Notes under the pieces: model-generated | The model's input: only the letters and a program-made list of their open reading frames with translations | Database searches by the model: none | What the model was told of the DNA's origin: nothing | Shown: piece after piece, positions 7,657-15,434 of the stretch | Layout: every line of letters begins with the position of its first letter | How positions within the stretch are numbered: the first letter of the stretch is position 1 | Source of the DNA: Bacillus sp. X1(2014) | GTDB taxonomy: Bacteria; Bacillota; Bacilli; Bacillales_B; DSM-18226 | DNA length: 64,000 bases | Direction: 5' to 3' | Assembly: GCF_007678255.1 (NCBI RefSeq) | Contig: NZ_VEED01000006.1 | Location: forward strand, 62,001-126,000 | Made by a program: the position numbers and the translations under genes

Positions 7657-8658
7657 TCATCCAAACTTCCGACTTGGAATCTTGTCGATATTGTCAAGCA
7701 TAATTCCTGTTCCAATCGCGACACAATCCATCGGATTTTCGGCCACTAGGACGGGAACTTTTAATTCGTCTGCTAACAACATGTCGATGCCATGCAGCAA
7801 TGCGCCGCCACCTGTTAAAATAACGCCGCGGTCAATGATGTCAGCTGATAGTTCTGGCGGAGTGCGTTCTAGCACGCTTTTTGCAGCCTGAACGATCACA
7901 GTAACTGATTCACGTAATGAACCTTCGATTTCTTCAGAACGAACTGTGATGGTGCGCGGCAGACCGCTTACCATGTCACGTCCGCGGATTTCCATTTCTT
8001 CCGAGCGTGAACCTGGGAATACAGTTCCGATGTTGATTTTAATATTTTCAGCTGTGCGCTCACCAATCAAGAGCTTGTATTCGCGCTTAATGTAGTTGAG
8101 GATTTCCATGTCGAACTTGTCACCGGCCATTTTGATGGAGGAAGAAGTAACGATATCGCCCATTGAAAGAACTGCTACATCCGTCGTTCCTCCTCCGATG
8201 TCCACTACCATGTTTCCGCTCGGTTGGAAAATGTCCATTCCTGCACCAATCGCTGCAACCTTTGGTTCTTCTTCTAAGTAAATCTTTTTCCCGCCGCTCT
8301 TTTCAGCAGCTTCTTTGATTGCTTTCTGCTCCACACTTGTAATATTCGTTGGGCAGCAAATCAGAATGCGCGGCTTTGATAAAAAGCCTTTAACGTTTAA
8401 CTTATTAATAAAATGCTTTAACATTGCTTCGGTTACATCAAAGTCAGCGATCACACCATCTTTAAGCGGGCGGATCGCGACGATGTTACCAGGTGTCCGA
8501 CCAACCATGCGGCGAGCTTCTTCACCAACAGCAAGTACGCGATTTGTATTTTTGTCAATTGCCACTACGGACGGCTCATTTAATACGATTCCACGGCCTT
8601 TTACGTGAATTAGCACGTTAGCCGTTCCTAAGTCTATCCCAATATCTCTTGCAAACAT
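7657..8658 (-). CDS. mbl: Cell-shape protein Mbl (MreB-like actin homologue)
   Basis: The 333-residue protein starts MFARDIGIDLGTANVLIHVK, nearly identical to B. subtilis Mbl. Actin-fold ATP motifs are visible: the phosphate-1 loop IDLGTANV, phosphate-2 VVDIGGGTTDVAV, and the adenosine motif VILTGGGALLHG. MreB-family filaments lie under the membrane and guide the elongation machinery that inserts lateral peptidoglycan. ATG 8658 has AAGGAGG 11 nt upstream; the frame to 8691 is only upstream read-through. Position next to spoIIID is as in B. subtilis, but the flagellar genes flhO-flhP that follow there are absent. Confidence 0.96.
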   Translation of the reverse strand: MFARDIGIDLGTANVLIHVKGRGIVLNEPSVVAIDKNTNRVLAVGEEARRMVGRTPGNIVAIRPLKDGVIADFDVTEAMLKHFINKLNVKGFLSKPRILICCPTNITSVEQKAIKEAAEKSGGKKIYLEEEPKVAAIGAGMDIFQPSGNMVVDIGGGTTDVAVLSMGDIVTSSSIKMAGDKFDMEILNYIKREYKLLIGERTAENIKINIGTVFPGSRSEEMEIRGRDMVSGLPRTITVRSEEIEGSLRESVTVIVQAAKSVLERTPPELSADIIDRGVILTGGGALLHGIDMLLADELKVPVLVAENPMDCVAIGTGIMLDNIDKIPSRKFG

Positions 8659-8844
8659 TCTCTTTTCTTTCCTCCTTAAAACGGAATCCACATACTTTTC
8701 CTAATTGTATATTGTACCACACTCATTAAGATTTCCATACTTTTAGCATAGAAAAGTTGTAAAATCTTGCAGAAGGATGTCGTATTGGAGGATTCCTAGA
8801 GAATGCCTTGAAGCCTATTCTTTTTTCAGCCGAGTCATGACGGT

Positions 8845-9117
8845 TTATTTTACAGCTTCACCTTCCTTTTCTTCTTTCTGATATTTCATTTTTGTTGCCT
8901 CTCCCCCTCGGAGATGACGGATTGATTTATGATAGTCTAAAATACCTTTAACCTCGTTTGCCAGCTCTGGATTAATCTCAGGAAGTCTCTCTGTAAGATC
9001 CTTATGGACTGTACTTTTGGATACGCCAAACTCCTTCGCAATCACGCGAACCGTTTTCCTCGTCTCCACGATATACTTTCCAATCTTGATAGTTCTCTCT
9101 TTGATGTAATCGTGCAC
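8845..9117 (-). CDS. spoIIID: Sporulation transcriptional regulator SpoIIID
   Basis: A 90-residue DNA-binding protein of the mother cell. The sequence HDYIKERTIKIGKYIVETRK and the helix-turn-helix at about 23-42 (TVRVIAKEFGVSKSTVHKDL) match B. subtilis SpoIIID closely. It activates or represses sigma-E genes and helps make sigma-K. The GTG start at 9117 has GGGAGG 8 nt upstream. The open frame extends to 9294, but that extension runs through 13-bp repeats and has no ribosome site there. I did not find a clean sigma-E promoter. Confidence 0.95.
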   Translation of the reverse strand: MHDYIKERTIKIGKYIVETRKTVRVIAKEFGVSKSTVHKDLTERLPEINPELANEVKGILDYHKSIRHLRGGEATKMKYQKEEKEGEAVK

Positions 9118-9222
9118 ACTCTCGCCCTCCCTAAATTGGATGTGAGAAGTGTGAAATGAGACCCGCTTATCACTTCGACGAATTCTGCTTCCGTTTTGAT
9201 GTCTGCATTGGTCATCAACTTT

Positions 9223-9292
9223 GGTGTCAGGCACCATTAAAATACATTTGTCCACTCGCGGAGGACACTTTAAGTTGATGGTGTCAAGCACC
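9223..9292. repeat. Paired 13-bp repeats upstream of spoIIID
   Basis: GGTGTCAGGCACC (9223-9235) and the one-mismatch copy GGTGTCAAGCACC (9280-9292) are in the same orientation, 44 bp apart. Between them TGTCCAC and GAGGACA form a small inverted pair around TCGCG. The pair sits where the spoIIID promoter should be. Confidence 0.75.
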
Positions 9293-9294
9293 AA

Positions 9295-9768
9295 ACGGCA
9301 GAAAGTAAGTTACCTTCTGTCTATACGATGAATAATCATGTCCCCGACTGAATGTCCGCTAACTTCAAACGACTCTTCACCTCAAACACTCTCTTTGTAA
9401 AGGTTTGTAACCATTTTATTAGCTTGGATACGGGAATATGCTATAAATACTCAATCGGGACAAGGTGATATTCAAAGTTTTTTGATAATTGGACTTCTTA
9501 CTTTTTTTCGACAGTCATTCAAAGTGCCCCAGAATCGCTTTGTTGCGCGGTTTTGGACTGGAAATATCCGTAGCTTAATTTTATTTCCCAAGAAATTTGT
9601 CGATAAAAAAATTATTCAAAAATGGCAATTATGATTGGAATGGAGGTTCAAAAGTTGTTTGAAAGCCAGTACTTTGAATAAATTGGGGCAGTTTTTTCTA
9701 AAAGGATTGTTAAAATTATTATATCTTTGATACTTTTTTGGTATGTGTTTTTTGAAAGGAAGGGAACT
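9295..9768. other. Intergenic region without a recognised gene
   Basis: About 470 bp, AT-rich, between the divergent spoIIID and alkyltransferase-like genes. I saw no ORF with a ribosome site, no tandem repeat and no strong hairpin. Confidence 0.5.
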
Positions 9769-10077
9769 ATGACACCTTTTACTGAAAATGTAGTGGAAAT
9801 TATTCGAAGCATCCCCGAAGGTAAGGTGGCGACTTACGGCCAAATCGCTCGGCTCGCTGGAAGCCCGCGTGCTGCCCGCCAAGTCGTCCGTGCCCTCCAC
9901 TCTATGAGCAAGAAGTACCGCCTTCCCTGGCACCGCGTCATCAATGCCAAGGGGCAAATCGCTCTCCAGGATGATGAGTCCTATAATGAGCAACGGTTGT
10001 CGTTGGAGGCGGAAGGCGTGGAGATCGGCCTGAGTGGAGTTATTGATTTGGAGAAGTATCAGTGGCAGCCGGAATAG
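9769..10077 (+). CDS. Alkyltransferase-like protein (ATL; MGMT fold without the active Cys)
   Basis: The 102-residue protein corresponds to the DNA-binding domain of O6-alkylguanine-DNA alkyltransferases. The helix-turn-helix region GKVATYGQIARLAGSPRAARQVVRA is intact, but the PCHR active-site motif reads LPWHRVI with Trp54 in place of the methyl-accepting Cys. This substitution is typical of ATL proteins (E. coli YbaZ, fission yeast Atl1), which bind O6-alkylguanine and hand it to nucleotide excision repair. ATG 9769 follows AGGAAGGG. It is a single gene, convergent with pbpC. Confidence 0.9.
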   Translation: MTPFTENVVEIIRSIPEGKVATYGQIARLAGSPRAARQVVRALHSMSKKYRLPWHRVINAKGQIALQDDESYNEQRLSLEAEGVEIGLSGVIDLEKYQWQPE

Positions 10078-10167
10078 CAGGGGGTCAGGGAGAGAAGTCT
10101 CTCTGACTTATTTATTGGTTTGCAGGGATTTCTCTGTAAGTGGTTTCAGTGTGGTTGGGGCCTGTTG

Positions 10168-10293
10168 GACAGTAAACATTAGCTTGTGGGAAGTTAATGT
10201 TTGAAAGTCGACAGTAACTGCTTGGAACTGGGCAGTAAATACTTGGAACCGGACAGTAAGTTGCCCAAACTGGACCATAAAGAAAATCCTTTA
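10168..10293 (+). repeat. Array A: six degenerate repeats, exact 21-bp period
   Basis: Units start at 10168, 10189, 10210, 10231, 10252 and 10273. The core is (C/T)GGACAGTAA, with a variable part of about 11 bp; unit 2 is the most decayed. The array lies between the 3' ends of the ATL gene and pbpC. Confidence 0.85.
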
Positions 10294-10335
10294 CATTCCC
10301 CCCCTAAAAAGTACTTAACAATTCCTTCAAAACAA

Positions 10336-10364
10336 AGAAAAAACACCTAGTTTCACTAGGTGTT
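10336..10364 (-). terminator. Terminator of pbpC
   Basis: Perfect 10-bp stem AACACCTAGT/ACTAGGTGTT (10342-10351 with 10355-10364), 3-nt loop, then a T run on the minus strand. Confidence 0.92.
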
Positions 10365-10384
10365 ATCTCTTATACCGAATGCCC

Positions 10385-12382
10385 TTAGCGCACCAATTCA
10401 AAAACTTTCTTCACTTTTTTAACCGGTATCTGCGAGCCGCCCCGCTTCTGGACATTCTCGACCATCATTGCGATCATCAAATTTGGTGAATTCGTGTTGT
10501 ATCCAATGAACCAGCCATTTTCCGTACCCGTTTCACCTTGCTTCTGTTTAATCTCCGCTGTCCCCGTCTTGCCCGCCAGCGGATAATCCTTCATATCTGC
10601 TACATGCGCCGTTCCGGCGGCATCACTAACTACCTTCCGCAAATCCGCCGCAATCACCCCGGCATGCTCTGCTGAGACTACTGCTTCCTTCCAGACCTGA
10701 CTCTTCTGCTCATCCATCAAAAGAATCGGCTTAATCATCTTTCCACTATTGATAAATGGTGTATACGCCGACAGCAAATGAACAATACTCATTTGGATCT
10801 GCCCTTGCCCATAGCCGGAATCCGCAAGTGCAATCTCCCGGTCTAGTGTGCCAATCGTTGATTTTTCGAGGGGGAATGGATACGCCAGCTCTTCCTCAAA
10901 GCCAAATTTCTTCAGCCCATCCGCGAACGCAGCTTTTCCCGTTTTTAACGCCGCTTGGGCAAAATAAATATTATCACTAAACACAAATGCCTTTTCCAAA
11001 TTAACAGGAGCTGATCCCGCATGGACTCGCGTCACAAAATAACCGCCCCATGACTTATCCTTTTGCCACTTCTTCCCTAAAATCGGGACCGCCTGCTCCG
11101 GTGTAATCGCTCCGTTTTCCAATGCCACCGCAGCCGTGATTGCCTTCATGACAGATCCCGGTGCAAAGGTTTGTTTAAACCTTGTAGAGAGCGGCTGTTG
11201 CTTGTTTTCCTGTAGTGACTTCCATTCAGCCGCCGAGAAGCCGAGCATCGCTTGATTCGGGTCAAATGAAGGCGTACTGACAAGCGCCAGCGCTTCCCCC
11301 GTCACAGGGTTTATAGCCGCTCCCGTGCCCGCTTCCTTGCCAAGTTGGTCATAGATTGCTGTCTGAACATCCACATCTATTGTCAGCTTCACCGTTTTTC
11401 CATCCTCGACTGGCTTTTCAGCAAGCACCTCCTTGCTGCCATTTTTCTTGTTAATGGTAATCTTCACGCCAGGCTTACCCTTTAACTGCTCGTCGTACAC
11501 TTGCTCGAGTCCTCTTTTTCCAATCACATCATTGCTTGTGTAACCCTTATCCTTTAGTTTTTCCAACTCGTCCGCTGTGATCGCCCCCACATATCCAATA
11601 AGTTGTGCAGCAGCCTTATCATAAGGATAAATCCGTGCATCCACCTTTCGCGTTTGTACCGGCTCGAGGGCAATCAGCTGGGCAACCCGTTCCTCATCCT
11701 CCATTGACACCCGCTTCAACGGCACAAACAGTTCCGGCTTCACCCAACTTGCATTAATCGCTTTCTTAATTTGCTCAGGGCTCATTTTTAAAAGCGAGGA
11801 TAACGGCTCTAGCACCTGATCCGTCACCTTCCCTGCCACCACACCGACCTCGTACACTTGGCCATTCACAGCCAGCCCGATCTCATTGCGGTCGAGAATC
11901 TCTCCTCTTTTTGGCGCAGTCGTATCAATGCCAATTTTATCTCCCTCTTGCAATTTTGGGAAAATGAACCCTGTATTCCAGTCTACATACCAATTCTTCT
12001 TGTCGGCTCGATCTTCTTTCTTTAAGTTAGCTTTATGAGTGAATTGAATCGGTCCCGCCACGCTATTCATACTTGCCGTAAACGAATATTGGGCTTGTTC
12101 TTTTTCCGTCTGTTTATCTTCTTTTGGTTTTTTAAAGTTAATCTTGAGGTCTGTTATCTGAAGATCTTTGTAGATTTTTTGATAGCGGTTGGTAAATTCC
12201 TCTTTGGTGATTTTCTTCTTCGCATTATTAGAAAGATAATCATACATTTGATCAAACTTCTGCCCATTCCATAACGCTATGTACTTCGCAAAACGATCCT
12301 GCGGCGTCGGCTCCTTACTGCAGCCCGCCAGAACCGCCATCATCAGCAGCACCACCAACATGGCCCCTACTAACTTCCTCAA
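10385..12382 (-). CDS. pbpC: Class B penicillin-binding protein, PbpC/PBP3 type lipoprotein
   Basis: About 665 residues. A lipobox (LAGC, Cys21) is followed by an NTF2-like MecA_N domain (about 25-140), a PBP dimerisation domain (about 145-310) and a transpeptidase domain. Active-site motifs are SVMK (Ser410, Lys413), SDN (469-471) and KTG (605-607). This matches B. subtilis PBP3 (668 residues), a low-beta-lactam-affinity transpeptidase that cross-links septal and lateral wall. The TTG start at 12382 is 7 nt from AGGAGG; a second TTG is one codon upstream. The frame reaching 12433 begins inside a 13-bp repeat (MVPDT) and is rejected. Confidence 0.9.
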   Translation of the reverse strand: MRKLVGAMLVVLLMMAVLAGCSKEPTPQDRFAKYIALWNGQKFDQMYDYLSNNAKKKITKEEFTNRYQKIYKDLQITDLKINFKKPKEDKQTEKEQAQYSFTASMNSVAGPIQFTHKANLKKEDRADKKNWYVDWNTGFIFPKLQEGDKIGIDTTAPKRGEILDRNEIGLAVNGQVYEVGVVAGKVTDQVLEPLSSLLKMSPEQIKKAINASWVKPELFVPLKRVSMEDEERVAQLIALEPVQTRKVDARIYPYDKAAAQLIGYVGAITADELEKLKDKGYTSNDVIGKRGLEQVYDEQLKGKPGVKITINKKNGSKEVLAEKPVEDGKTVKLTIDVDVQTAIYDQLGKEAGTGAAINPVTGEALALVSTPSFDPNQAMLGFSAAEWKSLQENKQQPLSTRFKQTFAPGSVMKAITAAVALENGAITPEQAVPILGKKWQKDKSWGGYFVTRVHAGSAPVNLEKAFVFSDNIYFAQAALKTGKAAFADGLKKFGFEEELAYPFPLEKSTIGTLDREIALADSGYGQGQIQMSIVHLLSAYTPFINSGKMIKPILLMDEQKSQVWKEAVVSAEHAGVIAADLRKVVSDAAGTAHVADMKDYPLAGKTGTAEIKQKQGETGTENGWFIGYNTNSPNLMIAMMVENVQKRGGSQIPVKKVKKVFELVR

Positions 12383-12418
12383 CAAAATCCCTCCTTTAAA
12401 AAGTAACAATTGGTGTTT

Positions 12419-12501
12419 GGTGTCAGGCACCACAAAAAGACACTTTCTCCATTTGGTCCACCATCAGCGGACATTGTTAATTACTCCCGGTGTCAGGCAC
12501 C
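12419..12501. repeat. Paired 13-bp repeats between spoIIQ and pbpC
   Basis: Exact GGTGTCAGGCACC copies at 12419-12431 and 12489-12501, same orientation. The interior has AAAAAGACA, TGGTCCACC and GCGGACA, words that recur in other pairs. Confidence 0.85.
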
Positions 12502-12593
12502 AATATTTATCATTATACCGCGAATATACAAAAAATGGTGTTTTGTCCATTTATTATGAGTAAAATATAGTGCGAATAAGTGTGAAATGAGTA

Positions 12594-12624
12594 CAAAAAA
12601 AAGAGGAAAGAATTCCCCTTCCCC
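12594..12624 (-). terminator. Probable terminator of spoIIQ
   Basis: GGAAGG/CTTTCC stem with a short AT-rich loop followed by TCTTTTTTT on the minus strand. Confidence 0.6.
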
Positions 12625-12639
12625 TTTGTTACGTTATAA

Positions 12640-13497
12640 TTATGAGTTTGTTTTTTCTGTTGAGTTAGTAGAATTGTCGTCCACATTTTTATCTTGGTCA
12701 GAAGAGTTTTCTTGGTCAAGGGAATTATCTGGGTCCTCAATCATTTGCTCTTTTTCCTTCATTTGTGGAGTCTCTACTGATTCGCTTGCATTTTCATTCG
12801 AAAGTTTTGCTTCCTGTAAAGTGCTTAACGATTTGTTAAAATAGTCACTAGGGTTTACAGCAATTCCATCTTTACGAATTTCAAAATGTACATGTGTTCC
12901 AGCTTTTTCATTGAACAAGCTTTGTCCAGCCTTGGCAATAACTTGTCCCTGTTTTACCTCGTCGCCAACCTTGATCTTTATGTCTTTAACGGATTGATAT
13001 TGTGTTACAATACCTTTGTCGTGTTCCAATTCAATGACATTCCCAAGGACTGCATCTTCTTCAACACGTGTGACAGTACCGCTTAGTGATGCAACAACAT
13101 CAAACGATTCGCCGTCTTTCACGGTCACATCGATACCAGTATTTGGTTGGTAGGTATTATTATAGAATACCAATGCCGCTTCCTGGTCTTCTGCTTTTCC
13201 GTTGAAATCATAGAATTTCGTTTTTACGACAGCTGCATCTGCATTTTCCACTGGCATTTTGAAGTCTTCAAATGTCTTGCTAACTTCAACAGCTGGCTCT
13301 TGACCCTTTTTACCAGCAATATCCGTGGATTTGTAATCGTATTTGTCTGACGCGTTGTTGCTAGTTTGATACCATAGTACCGCGGTCAAAATGATTGCTG
13401 CACTTGCAATATAAATGGCTGGAAATACCCAACGCTTTTTGAAAAAGCGTTTTACGCTGGAACTTTGAGAAGATCGCTTGTTTTCTTCCTCTCTCAT
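12640..13497 (-). CDS. spoIIQ: Forespore engulfment protein SpoIIQ (degenerate LytM/M23)
   Basis: The 285-residue protein has a cytoplasmic start MREEENKRSS, one membrane helix at about 24-43, and an extracytoplasmic M23 domain at about 100-225. SpoIIQ pairs with SpoIIIAH across the septum to form the feeding-tube channel. The M23 HxxxD zinc motif is changed: Asn119 replaces the His in NTGID (B. subtilis has Ser there), while HVH (202-204) remains, so the domain should be inactive. ATG 13497 is 6 nt after GAGGTG. The C-terminal 50 residues are acidic and disordered (DNSLDQENSSDQ). Confidence 0.95.
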   Translation of the reverse strand: MREEENKRSSQSSSVKRFFKKRWVFPAIYIASAAIILTAVLWYQTSNNASDKYDYKSTDIAGKKGQEPAVEVSKTFEDFKMPVENADAAVVKTKFYDFNGKAEDQEAALVFYNNTYQPNTGIDVTVKDGESFDVVASLSGTVTRVEEDAVLGNVIELEHDKGIVTQYQSVKDIKIKVGDEVKQGQVIAKAGQSLFNEKAGTHVHFEIRKDGIAVNPSDYFNKSLSTLQEAKLSNENASESVETPQMKEKEQMIEDPDNSLDQENSSDQDKNVDDNSTNSTEKTNS

Positions 13498-13515
13498 TTT
13501 CATCACCTCAGCAAT

Positions 13516-13545
13516 CATTCTGAACAGATAAGTAGAATTATATAC
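13516..13545 (-). promoter_or_regulatory. Candidate sigma-F promoter of spoIIQ
   Basis: GTATA (-35), 15-nt spacer, then GTTCAGAATG (-10) on the minus strand. The -10 fits GGNNANANTR except at its second base. spoIIQ is a sigma-F gene in B. subtilis. Confidence 0.6.
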
Positions 13546-13657
13546 ACTAGTGAAAAAAATTTTTTTGAACTTATTTTTCGACAGTGATTAAGTTTTTATG
13601 CATGAAGTTGGAAAAATTATTTTTCGAGGAGAAAGTATCATTATAGGAGGAATTTTT

Positions 13658-14074
13658 ATGAAAATCTTTAAGTGGGTATTGCGGGTGCTCCCGTTTGCCT
13701 ATATGGCGGCTATTTTTATTATGTCGAGCCTGCCAGCCGACCATTTCGTTAAGCTGCCTGATTCCCAAATCGACCACACCATTAAGGAATCATTACATTT
13801 AATAGAGTTTGCCATTTTGTACGTTTTGCTAGTGCTAGCGATGTTAACCCGCCGAGGAGCGTTCACGCCCGCCTTAAACATAGCCTGTGCCATAATCGCT
13901 GGGCTCTATGGTATCAGCGACGAAATTCACCAATCCTTCTACGCCTATCGCTCCGCGTCCTGGTTCGATCTAGTCAAAGACTTTACCGGGATCCTGGTTT
14001 GTTTTTATTTTATTAGAGGGGCATTGTTTAAAGGGAAATTTAAGGGACTTGGGAAGGTACTAAGCCGTGTGTAG
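13658..14074 (+). CDS. VanZ-like family membrane protein
   Basis: The 138-residue protein has about four hydrophobic segments (LPFAYMAAIFIMSS, LIEFAILYVLLVLAML, ACAIIAGLYGISD and DFTGILVCFYFIRG). The VanZ signature is present: SLHLIEFAIL and YGISDEIHQSFYAYRSAS...D. VanZ confers low-level teicoplanin resistance in vanA clusters, but most chromosomal homologues have no known role. AGGAGG precedes ATG 13658. The 3' end overlaps that of the NERD gene by 35 bp, a convergent overlap. Confidence 0.88.
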   Translation: MKIFKWVLRVLPFAYMAAIFIMSSLPADHFVKLPDSQIDHTIKESLHLIEFAILYVLLVLAMLTRRGAFTPALNIACAIIAGLYGISDEIHQSFYAYRSASWFDLVKDFTGILVCFYFIRGALFKGKFKGLGKVLSRV

Positions 14075-15038
14075 TTTTAGGAAAATAAATTCTGCCTTTT
14101 AAATTCCCTTTAAAGGCTAAGTTCATAGATTTAAGGATTTTATTTGCACTTTTAGGAGAGTCAATATGCAGATAACGTCTCAATTCTGAGTTTGTAATCG
14201 AGGGTTTGATTAAAAGAAAGTAATCGTTGATTGCTTGGATATGGGCTGTTTTTGATTTGCACTGACAATTCGGACAGACCCATGTTCCATATACATATTT
14301 CATGGATAAACAGTTACATCCTGGGCATCGAACACCTGTGAGGAGGTCATTTTGGCATAAATGGTAGCGTTCTAGTAAATCGGGATTTTCCGGGATATCA
14401 TTGGTTAGCAGCAGCCGTTTAACCTTGTTCAGCTCTTTCTTATCAAGTTTCGCATGCTTATTTTGGCTGGCGATTTGCGAGATTTTTTCAATTAAACCTT
14501 CACTATTAATTATGTATGCCAGTATTGATTCATGTCCCGGATCCACACGAATCGTAGCCTTTTGATTACTATTTACAAAAAGATAGTGAATCGGAATGTC
14601 CAGACAATGATGCTCCTTCAGCCATTTTTTTAGTTTTAACGCCTGCATCCTGGCCTGTAAGACCGGATTCTTAATTCTTTCCTGGCTGCCGTTCACATGT
14701 AAAATAGTCTGGTTTAAGTATTTTTGAAAGAGGTATTCACCGGTACGGTTCTTTACTTCAAGGACTAGGGCAAATGCTGCTGTAAGGAGGAGAAAATCCA
14801 TTTGGAAAAAGTATTTCCCTGACTTTAGGCGAATATTATGGAAAATAAGGTAGTTTGATTCGGGGAGCATTCTTAGGTAGAAATCGAGTGATTTCTCTCC
14901 ATGGTAACCTGCCATCCAGTTCTTATATTCTGTTAAAATAGTTGGTCGCATAGGGTGATTCTCTGCGACTCTTCTAAGTAGTGCCTCATATTTTTTAATT
15001 CTCAACGGAACTACACATTCTTTTACGAACAATTGCAT
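14040..15038 (-). CDS. NERD-domain protein with zinc-ribbon
   Basis: About 332 residues. The N-terminal NERD nuclease-related domain (about 20-130) has the PD-(D/E)XK-like acidic/Lys set in FQMDFLLL and VLEVKNRTG. A CxxC...CxxC zinc ribbon follows (CPGC, CPNC at about 240-262), then a C-terminal helical region with a possible winged-helix (NSELRRYLHIDSPKSANKIL). NERD proteins are inferred DNA-processing enzymes of uncertain function. The start at 15038 uses AGGGAAGG, 5 nt away; an ATG/GTG at 15092 with AAGGA is an alternative. Convergent with the vanZ-like gene. Confidence 0.82.
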   Translation of the reverse strand: MQLFVKECVVPLRIKKYEALLRRVAENHPMRPTILTEYKNWMAGYHGEKSLDFYLRMLPESNYLIFHNIRLKSGKYFFQMDFLLLTAAFALVLEVKNRTGEYLFQKYLNQTILHVNGSQERIKNPVLQARMQALKLKKWLKEHHCLDIPIHYLFVNSNQKATIRVDPGHESILAYIINSEGLIEKISQIASQNKHAKLDKKELNKVKRLLLTNDIPENPDLLERYHLCQNDLLTGVRCPGCNCLSMKYVYGTWVCPNCQCKSKTAHIQAINDYFLLIKPSITNSELRRYLHIDSPKSANKILKSMNLAFKGNLKGRIYFPKTTHGLVPSQVP

Positions 15039-15152
15039 CAGTCCTTCCCTTTTTTTAAAATTTCTCCTCTCTCTGATAAAATCCTTCACCATTCGACATC
15101 ATTCCTTGTCCATTTTGTGAAATTAAAATACCTTTTTTAGAGGGCTTTGAGA

Positions 15153-15271
15153 TTTATCTGCAACTTTGGGAGGTTTATCAGCCGCTTTGGTGGATTTATC
15201 GGCCACTTTTTCTTTTTATCGGCCACTTTACAATTTTATCTGCCACTTTCACTAACTTATCTGCCACTTCC
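15153..15271. repeat. Array B: six degenerate repeats, 20-21-bp period
   Basis: The core on the plus strand is TTATCNGCCACTTT (reverse AAAGTGGCNGATAA). Successive core distances are 21, 21, 20, 20 and 21 bp. It lies between the spoIID terminators and the 5' end of the NERD gene. Confidence 0.85.
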
Positions 15272-15315
15272 CATTTCCGCCTCAAAATCTTCTATAAACC
15301 ACCCAAATAAAACTT

Positions 15316-15346
15316 AAAAAGACAGGCGTTCAGCCTGGCTCAGGTC
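15316..15346 (-). terminator. Second terminator-like hairpin after spoIID
   Basis: On the minus strand CCAGGC-TGAAC-GCCTG is followed by TCTTTTT. It repeats the design and part of the sequence of the hairpin at 15394. Confidence 0.6.
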
Positions 15347-15393
15347 ATTGTCCCGTACTTTTATTAGAAATCAGCCCTATATACAAACCCATA

Positions 15394-15420
15394 CAAAAAA
15401 ACCAGGCATCTCAGCCTGGT
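15394..15420 (-). terminator. Terminator of spoIID
   Basis: ACCAGGC/GCCTGGT stem, 6-nt loop, then TTTTTTTG on the minus strand, 15 bp after the stop. Confidence 0.92.
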
Positions 15421-15434
15421 TCATTCAACAACAA

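Noticed and set aside
9118..9200. Sigma-E promoter for spoIIID
   Set aside because: A CATCCAAT -10-like word is present, but no -35 lies at 13-15 bp.
9118..9294. Longer spoIIID start
   Set aside because: The extension runs through two repeat copies and the family starts at HDYIKERT with GGGAGG upstream.
12383..12433. Longer pbpC start (MVPDTKHQ)
   Set aside because: It begins within a 13-bp repeat and places the AGGAGGG ribosome site inside the gene.
10168..15271. Arrays A and B considered as CRISPR
   Set aside because: Units are only ~21 bp in total, cores are degenerate, spacers are far too short, and no cas gene is near.
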